64,000 nt of DNA from Dermatophilaceae bacterium Soc4.6 (GCA_039889245.1 JAZGVH010000002.1:1116001-1180000), one strand, 5' to 3'. Numbered from the stretch's first letter, positions 48,692 to 59,229 are shown. The notes: generated from the letters alone by a model not told the origin. Translations and numbers: made by a program.

Positions 48692-49030
48692 GTGACGGAG
48701 ACAGAGCGGGATCGGGACACTGAGGGTCGTGCTCGTCAGGCGAGGCCTCGTGACGCGTTGGGTCGGCCGCTGCCCTGTGGCGCTGAGGGTGTCGAGCCGG
48801 TGTCGGAGCAAACCCCTGCCGCCGAACGAGGCTCTGAAGAAGGCGAGAGAGCTCATCGACGCCGGCCGCCCCTTCGCGGCCCACGAGGTCCTCGAGGCGC
48901 GGTGGAAAGCGGCACCGACCGAGGAGGGTGACCTGTGGCAGGGACTGGCGCAGGTCTGCGTGGCTCAGACCCGTTCTGCCCGCGGAAACCTGGTCGGGGC
49001 GGAGCTTCTCTCGAGCGGCGGCCTGACCGG
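48692..49030 (+). pseudogene. DUF309 domain gene broken by a frameshift and 3' truncation
   Basis: From a GTG at 48692 the frame reads TETERDRDTEGRARQARPRD and ALGRPLPCGAEGVEPVSEQ, the usual N-terminus of DUF309 proteins. Near 48810-48825 the family sequence moves to another frame: PLPPNEALKKARELIDAG, RPFAAHEVLEARWKAAP, GDLWQGLAQVCVAQTRSARG. The usual continuation stops at about 49020 and unrelated sequence follows. One indel and loss of the C-terminus explain this. The intact family is of unknown function. Confidence 0.7.
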
Positions 49031-49262
49031 ACCCACCCGTGGCGAGTCAGGACGCGGTGCAGCCCGCCCAGGGGGTTCGGCCCGTGCCGCCGGGGGCGCC
49101 GTAGACCGGCTCGACGACCCAGTCGTCGCCGTCGGGGTTGGGCGGACCTCGACCTGCGTCGACTCAGCCGGTGGCACACTGCGGCGGCGATGCCTCGGGT
49201 GAAGACGACGGGCCTCATCAGAGCCTTGACTGCGACGCGACGTCACACCGGATGATGTCGTC

Positions 49263-50069
49263 ATGCGCATCAAGGACCTGGCCATCCTCTCGGACACCAC
49301 CGTCCGAACGATCCGCTACTACCACCAGCTCGGACTGCTAGCCGTGCCTCCCTCGACCACCACTTGGCGCGCCTACGGGTTCGGTCACCTCACCCGGCTC
49401 ATGCGTATCCGGTGGCTCGTCGACTCCGGGGTACCGCTGGCCGAGGTGGCACACATGCTCATGCCGCCGGACGGCACCGACGAACGCAGCCTCGTCATTG
49501 AGGACCTTGCTGCCGTGCTCTCATCGATCGACGCGAAAACAGCCGTCCTGGCCGCCCAGCGCGAGCGGGTCGAGATCCTGCTGGAGAGGGTCAGGAGACA
49601 CGGAAGGCTGTCGCCGCTACCGCCGCCCGTCGTGCGGGTGTATGCCGCTCTGATCGAGCGGCCGCTCCCCGCGGGGATGCACGAGGCGATGTCGCGTGAG
49701 CGTGACCTGCTCGAGCTCGCGTGCTACCGCGGAGCGATGCCATCGGATCTCACGGCCCTGCTCGACGCGGTGACGGAGGACGACCTCGACGAGCTCTGCC
49801 GTCTCTGGGAGGAGTGTCACCAGCTCGCCGTCGACTCGGAACCGCGACCGTGGGAGGTCGTGCGCCAGCGGGTCGGCGACCTCGTGCGCCGTACGGTCGA
49901 CCTCGCGATCCGGATCGAGCCCGATGCGAGCCTCCGCCTGCTCCGGTATGCCGCTGAGCTGGACCGCCCCGCGGTGCGCGCGGCGGTCCACCTCGCCTAC
50001 CCCTCTCCGGTGTACCGCGAGTTCGTCCGGGGCTTCCTGGACGTCGCCAAGGCGGCGAGCTCAGCATGA
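49263..50069 (+). CDS. MerR-family transcriptional regulator
   Basis: A 268-residue regulator. The N-terminal winged helix begins MRIKDLAILSDTTVRTIRYYHQLGLLAVP and continues to YGFGHLTRLMRIRWLVDSGVPL near residue 60. A coiled-coil helix (AVLAAQRERVEILLERVRRH, near 95-115) is the dimerisation element. The C-terminal 150 residues are helical without recognised ligand residues or metal-binding cysteines. The stop overlaps the ABC ATPase gene (ATGA), so it most likely controls its own exporter operon, as in drug-responsive MerR systems. Confidence 0.9.
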   Translation: MRIKDLAILSDTTVRTIRYYHQLGLLAVPPSTTTWRAYGFGHLTRLMRIRWLVDSGVPLAEVAHMLMPPDGTDERSLVIEDLAAVLSSIDAKTAVLAAQRERVEILLERVRRHGRLSPLPPPVVRVYAALIERPLPAGMHEAMSRERDLLELACYRGAMPSDLTALLDAVTEDDLDELCRLWEECHQLAVDSEPRPWEVVRQRVGDLVRRTVDLAIRIEPDASLRLLRYAAELDRPAVRAAVHLAYPSPVYREFVRGFLDVAKAASSA

Positions 50070-50968
50070 CCGCGGACCCTGTCGTCATCGAGCACCTCTC
50101 GAAGACGTTCGGCGCGGACCGCGGGGTCGCCGACGTCAGCCTCGTCGTCGAGCCGTGCCAGGTCTTCGGGTTCCTCGGACCCAACGGCTCCGGCAAGTCG
50201 ACGACGATCCGCTGCCTGCTGGGCCTCTACCGCCCGAGCCGTGGCCGGTGCCGGGTGTTCGGCCACGACACCGCGGCCGGTTCCGCATCCTTCCTCGCCG
50301 AGGTCGGCTACCTCCCCGGCGAGCTGCGCCTGCCCGAGCGCTTGACCGGGGCGCAGGTGCTGGCGACGTTCCGCCGGATGCGTCGGCGCCACGACACGGA
50401 GTACGGCGACGAGCTGGTCCAGCGTCTCGGCGCCGTGCTCGACCGCCCGGTCGGGGCGTTGTCCAAGGGCAACAAGCAGAAGCTCGGCCTCGTCCTGGCC
50501 TTCATGCACCGGCCCCGGTTGCTTGTCCTCGACGAACCGACCTCGGGCCTCGACCCGCTGGTCCAGGACGAGTTCGCGCCACTCCTGCGCGAGACCGTCG
50601 CCGACGGACGCACGGTCCTGCTCTCCTCGCACGACCTCGACGAGGTCCAGCGCGTCGTGCAGCACGTGGCCATCATCAGGTCGGGGCGCATCGTCGTGGA
50701 CGACACCGTCGCCGCGCTGCGCGCCGCCGCCCCGCGCACCATCGACCTCACGTTCGACCACGACGTCGACGCGAGCCCGCTCGCGTCCGTACCGGGGGTC
50801 TCACTGCACGTGAACACGCCGCGGCAGGTCAACCTCACCCATACCGGAGCGGCCGGGCCGGTCCTGACCGCCATCGCGGCGCTACTGCCCGACACGATCA
50901 CCGCGCGGCCCGCAGACCTCGAGAAGCTCTTCCTCCAGCTCTACGGAAAGGACTCCGATGCCCACTGA
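50066..50968 (+). CDS. ABC-2 exporter ATP-binding protein
   Basis: A 300-residue ATPase. Walker A LGPNGSGKSTTIRCLLGLYRP is near residue 36, the signature reads ALSKGNKQKLGLVLAFMHRP near 131, Walker B LLVLDEPTSGLDPL near 152 and the H-loop LLSSHDLDEVQRV near 186. The C-terminal 90 residues form the accessory domain seen in CcmA/NatA-like export ATPases. It overlaps the permease gene by 11 bases and the MerR gene by four, so the three are one operon. The exported compound is unknown. Confidence 0.93.
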   Translation: MTADPVVIEHLSKTFGADRGVADVSLVVEPCQVFGFLGPNGSGKSTTIRCLLGLYRPSRGRCRVFGHDTAAGSASFLAEVGYLPGELRLPERLTGAQVLATFRRMRRRHDTEYGDELVQRLGAVLDRPVGALSKGNKQKLGLVLAFMHRPRLLVLDEPTSGLDPLVQDEFAPLLRETVADGRTVLLSSHDLDEVQRVVQHVAIIRSGRIVVDDTVAALRAAAPRTIDLTFDHDVDASPLASVPGVSLHVNTPRQVNLTHTGAAGPVLTAIAALLPDTITARPADLEKLFLQLYGKDSDAH

Positions 50969-51746
50969 GCTCGTTCGTCTCGACCTGCGGCTCCGACGCC
51001 GGATGCTCCTCGGCACGGCCGTCGGGACGGCGGCATACCTGTTCCTCGTCGTCGCGGTCTATCCGACGTTCAAGCACGACACGGCCTTCGACGCCCTCAT
51101 CACCGCAAACCCGGGTGCTGCGGCGGCCTTCGGGATTTCCGGGTCGATCACCTCACCCGAGGGCTGGCTCAGCGCCAACATGTACGCCAACATCGGGCCC
51201 CTACTGGCCCTCCTGCTCACGATCGGCTACGGGGCCGCGGCCGTCGCCGGACAGGACGGCGACGGTCTGCTCGGCCTGCTGGCGACCGCTCCGGTGACGC
51301 GCCCCCGCATCGTCGCCGCCAAGGCGCTGACCCTCCTGCTGGCCGCGCTCGTCGTCCCGGTGGTCTCGTTCGCCGTGTGCCTGACTGGTCCGCACTTCGG
51401 GCTGCACCCCGCATGGGGGGACCTGCTCGGGCTCAGTATCGCGCTCACGCTGCTGGCCTTCGACCTCGGCGCCGTCGCCCTGCTCGTGGGCGCGGTCACC
51501 GGAGGTCGCGCAGCCGCCATGGGCGCTGCGGGAGCAGTCGCTGCCTGCGCCTACCTCATCAGCTCGCTGTCGCCGGTGGTCGACGTGGTCCACCGCATCC
51601 GGTGGCTCTCGCCCTTCGTCTGGGCGGTGGGCGACGGCCAGCTGAGCCACGGGGTGAGCGTCGGCGAGCTGGGGGCGCTGACCGGTGTGGGCCTCGTCCT
51701 CACCGGTGCGACGGTCCTGACGTTCCGCCGTCTCGACATCCACTGA
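50958..51746 (+). CDS. ABC-2 type exporter permease
   Basis: A 262-residue membrane protein with six hydrophobic segments: MLLGTAVGTAAYLFLVVAVYP, NIGPLLALLLTIGYGAAAVAG, ALTLLLAALVVPVVSFAVCL, LLGLSIALTLLAFDLGAVALLVGAV, AAAMGAAGAVAACAYLISSL and GALTGVGLVLTGATVLTF. The GLLGLLATAPVTRPRIVAAKAL loop is the cytoplasmic coupling helix of ABC-2 permeases. It is the partner of the overlapping ATPase. A hairpin terminator follows at once. Confidence 0.9.
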   Translation: MPTELVRLDLRLRRRMLLGTAVGTAAYLFLVVAVYPTFKHDTAFDALITANPGAAAAFGISGSITSPEGWLSANMYANIGPLLALLLTIGYGAAAVAGQDGDGLLGLLATAPVTRPRIVAAKALTLLLAALVVPVVSFAVCLTGPHFGLHPAWGDLLGLSIALTLLAFDLGAVALLVGAVTGGRAAAMGAAGAVAACAYLISSLSPVVDVVHRIRWLSPFVWAVGDGQLSHGVSVGELGALTGVGLVLTGATVLTFRRLDIH

Positions 51747-51752
51747 GTGTCC

Positions 51753-51789
51753 AAGCTGAAGGCCCACCTGCCGATGGTGGGCCAGCTTT
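51753..51789 (+). terminator. Terminator of the MerR/ABC-2 operon
   Basis: GGCCCACC pairs with GGTGGGCC (loop of seven), extended by AAGCT/AGCTT across a short internal bulge, and followed by TTTGG. It starts six bases after the permease stop. Confidence 0.75.
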
Positions 51790-52026
51790 GGATGACCGAA
51801 CGAGGACCGACGCAGAGCACTCCCTCTACGACGTCCCACAGGACCCGACACACCGTCTCCCTCACCGAGGCCGTCACCGGATCCAGGAGCCCCCGCAGGC
51901 GGCGTACGGACGCGCCACTGGGAGACCTACAGGTCGCGCTCGTACGCCAGCAGGATCGGGCCGCCTTCGCCTTCGGTCCCCCCGCACTCCCGCGATGCCT
52001 ATCGGCACGCCGTTCGGAGGGTCCGA
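51790..52026. other. Gene-free stretch between the ABC-2 operon and the guaA terminator
   Basis: I see no convincing coding sequence in either strand. A minus-strand tail reading GTEGEGGPILLAYERDL-stop looks protein-like but has no upstream support and may be a fragment. Confidence 0.4.
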
Positions 52027-52062
52027 GCAAAACCCCCGTCGTCGGCGAACCCAGCCGACGAC
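52027..52062 (-). terminator. Rho-independent terminator of guaA
   Basis: On the minus strand GTCGTCGGC pairs with GCCGACGAC around TGGGTTC and is followed by GGGGGTTTTG, a classical stem plus T-tract, starting 19 bases after the guaA stop. Confidence 0.8.
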
Positions 52063-52080
52063 CGGCCGGTAGGGAGCGGC

Positions 52081-53658
<1,578 letters not shown>

Positions 53659-53667
53659 CCGGCGAGT

Positions 53668-54069
53668 TTACCGACCCGGGACGGTGGTCCCCGACGTGCC
53701 GCCGGACGGGTGGGCAGGGCCCTCGAGCGCGGCCAGCAGCGCCTCGGTGCTCGCGGTGACACGTCGCTCGGCGACGAACGGCACGAAGGGGACGAAGCCG
53801 GAGAGCAGGTTGAGCACGATCCGGCCGATCGACCACCGCGCCTTCAGCCCGAGGTTGGCGATCGAGACGGCGAAGGCGAAGTAGATCAGCCCGTGGATCG
53901 GGCTCCAGTACTCCGTGAGCAGGTTCTTCTGACCGAAGCCGTACTTCAGGACGATCTCGAGGGCCAGGACGAAGAGCGCCACACCGGAGGCCACAGCCAG
54001 GACCCGGTAGGCCCTCAGGCCGGAGCGGATGGCGGCCGGGGGTGCCGTGCGGTGGGGGACGGTGGTCAC
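53668..54069 (-). CDS. DUF3817 domain-containing membrane protein
   Basis: A protein of about 133 residues. After a polar start it has three hydrophobic segments: YRVLAVASGVALFVLALEIVL, then IHGLIYFAFAVSIANLG and IVLNLLSGFVPFVPFVAE, with the family features YGFGQKNLLTEYWSPIHGLIY between. DUF3817 is typically found beside guaA; its function is unknown. GTG 54069 overlaps the SURF1 stop (GTGA), so the two are coupled. Confidence 0.85.
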   Translation of the reverse strand: MTTVPHRTAPPAAIRSGLRAYRVLAVASGVALFVLALEIVLKYGFGQKNLLTEYWSPIHGLIYFAFAVSIANLGLKARWSIGRIVLNLLSGFVPFVPFVAERRVTASTEALLAALEGPAHPSGGTSGTTVPGR

Positions 54070-54902
54070 GGGCGGGACGCTCCTGCAGTGGTGGGTGCGG
54101 TGGTGGGTGCGCTGGCGGGTGGGGTCGGGGGCGTCGCCTCGGCGAGGCGCATCTGGTGGTCCTCGCGGACCATGCGGACATACATGTAGACGGCGAAGAG
54201 CGCGAAGACCCACCACTGCAGCGCGTAGGCGGCGTTGCGGAGGGTGAGGCCGCTCGGCGCCGGTGGCGGGGGGATGCGCACGATCGCTGCCGCCGCCACC
54301 GCTCCCCCGTCAGCGGCGGCCGTGCTGACCGCGCTGGCGTCGGGCGTCTCGGAGATCGCGAAGACGAAGGCGTTGTAGATGTCGCCCGGCCACAGGTTGA
54401 CCAGGCGCCCGAGGTCGACCGAGCCCAGCTGGCCGGGGGGCAGTGACGGCGTCGTCGGGTCGGGCGACTCACCCGGCGCGGCACTGCCGACGACCGTCAC
54501 CAGCCCCGTCGTGGTGGGAGCAGGGGCGCTGGTGCCCCGCACGAAACCGCGGACGACGGGTAGCCGGGCGCCGGTCTCGTCCACCACCAGGGGGGTGACC
54601 ACCCACGAGCCGGTCGCCCCGTCGAGCCGCCGGTCCGGCACGAGCACCTGACCCGACGGGTCGTAGTGGCCGACGGCCGAGACGCGCCGGTTGGACGCCA
54701 CCGCCGGGAAGCCCGAGTGCGGCTGGAGCAGTGCGCTCAGCGCCACGACAGGCTGCCGGGGCGCCTGCGCCACCGCCTGCTTGGCGGCGTCGTCACGGGC
54801 GACCGAGAGCTGCCAGAGGCCGAGCAGGGTGAAGCTGACGATGATGCCGATGAGCACGACGAGCAGCCCCAGCCAGCGGGGTCGGAGCATCGTGTGGAGC
54901 AC
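54066..54902 (-). CDS. SURF1-family cytochrome oxidase biogenesis protein
   Basis: A protein of about 278 residues with the SURF1 layout: an N-terminal membrane helix (LGLLVVLIGIIVSFTLLGLWQLSVARDD, with the GxWQ-like motif), a large extracytoplasmic part with GHYDPSGQVLVPDRRLDG and PVVRGFVRG near 90-130, and a C-terminal helix YALQWWVFALFAVYMYVRMV. The C-terminal tail is Pro/Thr-rich. It is thought to help assemble cytochrome aa3 oxidase. GTG 54902 is seven bases after TACCCT (54910-54915), suggesting a leaderless start; ATG 54890 is an alternative. Confidence 0.9.
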   Translation of the reverse strand: MLHTMLRPRWLGLLVVLIGIIVSFTLLGLWQLSVARDDAAKQAVAQAPRQPVVALSALLQPHSGFPAVASNRRVSAVGHYDPSGQVLVPDRRLDGATGSWVVTPLVVDETGARLPVVRGFVRGTSAPAPTTTGLVTVVGSAAPGESPDPTTPSLPPGQLGSVDLGRLVNLWPGDIYNAFVFAISETPDASAVSTAAADGGAVAAAAIVRIPPPPAPSGLTLRNAAYALQWWVFALFAVYMYVRMVREDHQMRLAEATPPTPPASAPTTAPTTAGASRP

Positions 54903-54944
54903 ACCGTTCAGGGTAGGCGACCCGGTTGTGGAATCCTCGGGGGG

Positions 54945-55571
54945 ATGACGGCCGACACCAGCGGGGACCAGCGCCGCCCCCGCAGCATCCTGCCTCGCCG
55001 CGGCCTCGCGCCCGCGCTCCTGGCGCTGGTCGTGGCGTCCGGGGTGGGGGCGTGCACCTCCACCACACCGAGCGGCGACGGGACGGTGACGGTGACCCCC
55101 ACGGTGGTGCCGACGCCGACGCCGACGCCGAGCACGACGCCGGCGCGCCTCGTGCCTCCCATGACCTATGACGAGGGGCTGCGGCACCTCGCGACGGGCG
55201 CGGCCGACCCGGCGGCCCCCACCTCCTTCACCAGCCCCACCGGCAACATCGTCTGCTCCATCGTCGCCGGGAGCACGGTGCGCGGCTGCGAGCTGCAGAA
55301 GGGGCGCATCGCCGCGCCGACCCCCACCTTCTGTGCGGGGGCCGGGGGCGGCGCCACCGACATCGGGCGGGTGCAGTTCTCGGCCTCGGGGCCGGTCGCG
55401 GTCTGCAACAAGGACGTCACGGCGGTGAAGGGCGCGACGGTGCTCGACTACGGCTCACGCACGCAGTCCGGCAGTGTCGGGTGCATCAGCGAGAGCATCG
55501 GGATGACCTGCGTCGACGCCTCGACCGGCAAGGGCTTCTTCCTCGCGCGCGACACCTTCTTCATCTTCTGA
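54945..55571 (+). CDS. Secreted lipoprotein (possible DUF6636-type domain)
   Basis: A 208-residue protein with a lipoprotein signal (LAPALLALVVASGVGACTST, lipobox Cys near residue 37), a Thr/Pro-rich linker (about 45-65), and a compact domain with six cysteines: TSPTGNIVCSIVAGSTVRGCE, FCAG, VAVCNKD, VGCISESIGMTCVD. The SPTGNIxC opening and paired cysteines resemble DUF6636 domains; that assignment is tentative. It ends FFLARDTFFIF. It is divergent from SURF1. Function unknown. Confidence 0.75.
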   Translation: MTADTSGDQRRPRSILPRRGLAPALLALVVASGVGACTSTTPSGDGTVTVTPTVVPTPTPTPSTTPARLVPPMTYDEGLRHLATGAADPAAPTSFTSPTGNIVCSIVAGSTVRGCELQKGRIAAPTPTFCAGAGGGATDIGRVQFSASGPVAVCNKDVTAVKGATVLDYGSRTQSGSVGCISESIGMTCVDASTGKGFFLARDTFFIF

Positions 55572-55640
55572 CGCCCCCGCCGGGCCGGCCCCGGAAAACC
55601 GCTTTCGCCCTGTCGGTGGGCCGACGTAGCCTCAGTCACC

Positions 55641-57395
55641 GTGCAGAGGCTTCCGTACGACGACCCCGGGGCCCCTGACCTGCGCAGCCCCCTCCGTTAC
55701 CTCGTGTGGGTGGGCCGGGGTCAGTGGGCCACGCTCGTCGTCGCCATCTGCTTCGGCGTCGTCTGGATGGTCGGGCAGGCGCTCTTCCCGGCTGCCATCA
55801 GCCGTGCGGTCGACCAGGGCATCGTCGCGCGCGACGGCGCCGCCCTCACCCGGTGGAGCCTCGTGCTGCTCGGCCTGGGCCTGACGTCGGCCCTCGCCGG
55901 GGTGATGCGCCACCGGCTCGCCGTGACCAACTGGATGCGCGCAGCCTTCCGCACCACCCAGCTCATCGGCTGGCACGCCGCCGACACCGGTGAGGCCCTG
56001 CTCCGCGAGCGCCCGGCCGGTGACGTCGTGGCCGTCGTGGCCTCCGACGCCATGCGCGTCGGCGGGGTCTACGACGTGCTGGCCCGCTTCGCCGGTGCCA
56101 TCGTCAGCTTCGTCGTCGTGGCCGTCCTGCTGCTCACCTCGTCGGCCCCGCTCGGGCTGCTGGTGCTGATCGGGGTGCCCACCCTCTTGGGGCTGCTCGG
56201 CTTCGTGGTGCGCCCGCTGCAGCGACGCCAGGAGCAGCAGCGCGAGGAGTCGGGTCGCCTCATCGGCCTCGGCGCCGACACCGTGGCCGGCCTGCGCGTG
56301 CTGCGCGGCATCGGCGGCGAGGAGACCTACCTGCGCCGGTATGCCGCGCAGTCGCAGGCGGTCCGCGCCAGCGGCTACCGCGTGGCGGGCATGCAGGCCG
56401 CGCTCGATGCCGCCCAGGTGCTGCTGCCGAGCCTCTTCGTCCTGCTCGTCACCTGGCTCGGGGCTCGGTTCGCCGTCGAGGGCGAGATCTCGGTCGGCGA
56501 GCTGGTCGCGTTCTACGGCTACTCCGCCTTCCTCGTCATCCCGCTCCGCACGGCCACCGAGTTCCTCGACCGCTACACCCGCGCCCGCATCGGGGCCCGG
56601 AAGACGATCGCGATCCTTTCCGTCGGGCCTGACCAGCTCGACCCGGAGCACGGCACGGGCACGGGCGCGAGCGAGACGGCGGCCGCGGCCGCCGTCGAGC
56701 CGGGGCCCGACGCCCGGTTGCACGACGAGCGCACCGGTCTGGTCGTCGACCCCGGGCTGCTCACCGTGGTCGTCTCGGCCCGCCCCGAGGACAGCGCCGC
56801 CCTCGCCGACCGCCTCGGCCGTTTCGGCCTCGACGCCGCCGGCGTCCGCCTCGGCGGCGTGGCCCTCACCGACCTGCCCGTCGCGACGGTGCGTCGACGC
56901 GTGGTGGTCAGCGAGACCGACCCACGCCTGTTCAGCGGCACGCTGCGCAACGAGCTCGACCCGGTCGGCACGCACGACGACGCGGCACTCCTCGCCGCGC
57001 TGGCCGTGGCCAGCGGTGACGACGTGCTCGAGGCCCTGCCCGACGGTCTCGACTCCGAGGTCGAGGAGCGAGGCCGGTCGTTCTCCGGCGGTCAGCGCCA
57101 GCGCCTGGCGCTGACCCGCGCACTGCTCACCGGTGCCGACACGCTGGTCCTCGTCGAGCCGACGAGCGCCGTCGACGCGCACACCGAGGCCCGCATCGCC
57201 GGGCGCCTCGCCGACGCCCGGCGCGGTCGCACCACGGTGGTCATGAGCTCGAGCCCGCTGGTGCTCGACCACGCCGACCGGGTGGTGCTGCTGCACGAGG
57301 GTCGGGTCGCCGCCAGCGGGTTGCACCGCGAGCTGATGCGCAGCCACCCGGCCTACCGGGCGGTCGTCGTCCGCGGTGAGGGGGAGCCGGCGTGA
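55641..57395 (+). CDS. ABC exporter half-transporter with degenerate ATP site (subunit A)
   Basis: A 584-residue type-I exporter half: six membrane segments (to about residue 320) and a nucleotide-binding domain. The Walker A region is lost (GLLTVVVSARPEDSAALADRL in place of GxxGxGKS/T), and Walker B reads LVLVEPTSAVD, with Val for the usual Asp but the Glu kept. The signature SFSGGQRQRLALTRALL is intact near residue 480. It therefore needs subunit B (next gene) for catalysis. GTG 55641 is eight bases after TAGCCT. It overlaps subunit B by GTGA. Substrate unknown. Confidence 0.9.
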   Translation: MQRLPYDDPGAPDLRSPLRYLVWVGRGQWATLVVAICFGVVWMVGQALFPAAISRAVDQGIVARDGAALTRWSLVLLGLGLTSALAGVMRHRLAVTNWMRAAFRTTQLIGWHAADTGEALLRERPAGDVVAVVASDAMRVGGVYDVLARFAGAIVSFVVVAVLLLTSSAPLGLLVLIGVPTLLGLLGFVVRPLQRRQEQQREESGRLIGLGADTVAGLRVLRGIGGEETYLRRYAAQSQAVRASGYRVAGMQAALDAAQVLLPSLFVLLVTWLGARFAVEGEISVGELVAFYGYSAFLVIPLRTATEFLDRYTRARIGARKTIAILSVGPDQLDPEHGTGTGASETAAAAAVEPGPDARLHDERTGLVVDPGLLTVVVSARPEDSAALADRLGRFGLDAAGVRLGGVALTDLPVATVRRRVVVSETDPRLFSGTLRNELDPVGTHDDAALLAALAVASGDDVLEALPDGLDSEVEERGRSFSGGQRQRLALTRALLTGADTLVLVEPTSAVDAHTEARIAGRLADARRGRTTVVMSSSPLVLDHADRVVLLHEGRVAASGLHRELMRSHPAYRAVVVRGEGEPA

Positions 57396-59188
57396 GCACC
57401 GCCCCTCCTGGCCCGGCGCCGACCGGGCGGGCGCTCCCGATCGCGGGGCCGGCCGCCGTGCGCACCCACGCGGTGGCCCTGATGCGCCGCCATCGGCGCA
57501 GCCTCGGCACGGTCGTCGGCCTGCACGCGCTGGCCGCCGTCGCGGCGCTGGCTGCGCCGCGCATCCTCGGGCTGCTCGTCGACGGGGTCACGAGCGGCAC
57601 GACCACGCTCGCGTCGGTGGACCGGCTGGCCGTCGTGCTGGCGGTGGCGACCGTGGTGCAGACCGTCGTCACGTGGTTCGCCCGGCGGGCGTCGTTCCGC
57701 ATGGGTGAGGACGTCTTCGCCGAGCTGCGAGAGCAGTTCATGAGCCGGGTGGTGTCGCTGCCGCTGTCGACCGTCGAGCGCGCGGGCACCGGAGACCTCG
57801 TCTCCCGCACGACCAACGACGTCGAGGCGCTCTCGCAGGTCGCGCGCTACGGCGTGCCCTCCATCTTCGTCGCCGTCGTCACGGTGTCCATCACCGTCGT
57901 CGCCGCGCTGCTCACCGACGCGCTGGTGGCCCTGCCGCTCTTCATCGGGGTGCCGCTGCTCGTCGTCTCGACCCGGCGCTACCTGCGGCTGGCCCCCGAC
58001 GGATACCTCCGCGAGCGCGCCACCTACGCCGTGCTCAACGGGGTCGTGAGCGAGACCGTCGACGGGGCCCGCACCGTCGACGCGCTGGGGCTGTCACGAC
58101 GCCGCCGCGCCCGCACCGACGACGCCCTGCGCGACTGCTTCGATGCCGAGGTCTACACCCTGCGGCTGCGCACCATCTGGTTCCCGCAGGTCGAGGTCGC
58201 CTACCTGCTGCCCGTGGCCGCCACCCTCGCCTGGGGCGGCTGGCTGGTCTTCCGCGGTCACACCACCGTCGGGACGGTGACCGCCATCGCGCTCTACGTG
58301 CAGGCCCTGAGCGAGCCCCTCGACGAGCTGCTGATGTGGCTCGACGAGATCCAGGTCGGCGCCACCTCTTTGGCCCGGGTGATCGGCATCGCCGATGTCC
58401 CACCCGACCGCGCCGCGAGCGGGCGGACGCCCACCGACGACCGGCTGGCCGTGCGCGATGTGCGCTACTCCTACCGACCCGGCCGCGACGTGCTGCACGG
58501 GCTCAGCCTCGACCTGCGTCCCGGCGAGCGTCTCGCCGTCGTCGGTCCGTCGGGCGCCGGCAAGTCGACCCTCGGCCGGCTGCTGGCCGGGATCGACGGC
58601 CCCCGTGAGGGCCGCGTCGACGTCGGCGGGGTGCCGCTGGTCGACCTCGAGCTCGAGCAGCTGCGAGGTCAGGTGGCGCTCGTGACGCAGGAGCACCACG
58701 TCTTCGTCGGCACCCTCGAGGACAACCTCCTGCTGGCCCGGCCCGACGCCGACCACGACACCCTCGTCGGGGCGCTCGCGGCAGTGGATGCCGACGAGTG
58801 GGCCCTCGGGATGCCCGACGGGCTCGCGACCCGGGTAGGCAGCGGCGCCCGGCCCCTCACCCAGGCCCAGTCGCAGCAGCTGGCCCTGGCCCGGCTGGTC
58901 CTGGCCGACCCGCACACGCTGGTGCTCGACGAGGCGACCTCGCTGCTCGACCCGCGGGCGGCCCGGCACCTCGAGCGCTCGCTGGCGGCCGTCGTCGAGG
59001 GGCGCACGGTCGTGGCCATCGCGCACCGGCTCCATACGGCCCACGACGCCGACCGGGTCGCGGTGGTCGACGGCGGCGTGGTCACCGAGATCGGCACCCA
59101 CGACGAGCTCATCGCCGCCGACGGAGCGTATGCCGCCCTGTGGCGGTCGTGGCGCGACGAGCCCGCGCCCGCTCCCGCCACGCCCTGA
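57392..59188 (+). CDS. ABC exporter half-transporter (subunit B)
   Basis: A 598-residue half-transporter with six membrane segments and an ATPase domain. Walker A VVGPSGAGKSTLGRLLAG is near residue 388, Walker B LVLDEATSLLD near 511, and the H-loop AIAHRLHTAHDAD near 545. The signature is degenerate (PLTQAQSQQLALARL instead of LSGGQ). Pairing its Walker A/B with the intact signature of subunit A makes one canonical and one dead ATP site, the pattern of heterodimeric exporters such as BmrCD and TM287/288. A strong terminator follows. Confidence 0.92.
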   Translation: MSTAPPGPAPTGRALPIAGPAAVRTHAVALMRRHRRSLGTVVGLHALAAVAALAAPRILGLLVDGVTSGTTTLASVDRLAVVLAVATVVQTVVTWFARRASFRMGEDVFAELREQFMSRVVSLPLSTVERAGTGDLVSRTTNDVEALSQVARYGVPSIFVAVVTVSITVVAALLTDALVALPLFIGVPLLVVSTRRYLRLAPDGYLRERATYAVLNGVVSETVDGARTVDALGLSRRRRARTDDALRDCFDAEVYTLRLRTIWFPQVEVAYLLPVAATLAWGGWLVFRGHTTVGTVTAIALYVQALSEPLDELLMWLDEIQVGATSLARVIGIADVPPDRAASGRTPTDDRLAVRDVRYSYRPGRDVLHGLSLDLRPGERLAVVGPSGAGKSTLGRLLAGIDGPREGRVDVGGVPLVDLELEQLRGQVALVTQEHHVFVGTLEDNLLLARPDADHDTLVGALAAVDADEWALGMPDGLATRVGSGARPLTQAQSQQLALARLVLADPHTLVLDEATSLLDPRAARHLERSLAAVVEGRTVVAIAHRLHTAHDADRVAVVDGGVVTEIGTHDELIAADGAYAALWRSWRDEPAPAPATP

Positions 59189-59191
59189 CCC

Positions 59192-59229
59192 GCGACGTTC
59201 TACCCCACTGTTCCGGGGTAGAACGTCGC
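59192..59229 (+). terminator. Terminator after the ABC exporter operon
   Basis: GCGACGTTCTACCCC pairs perfectly over 15 bp with GGGGTAGAACGTCGC around ACTGTTCC, starting three bases after the stop of subunit B. Confidence 0.8.
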
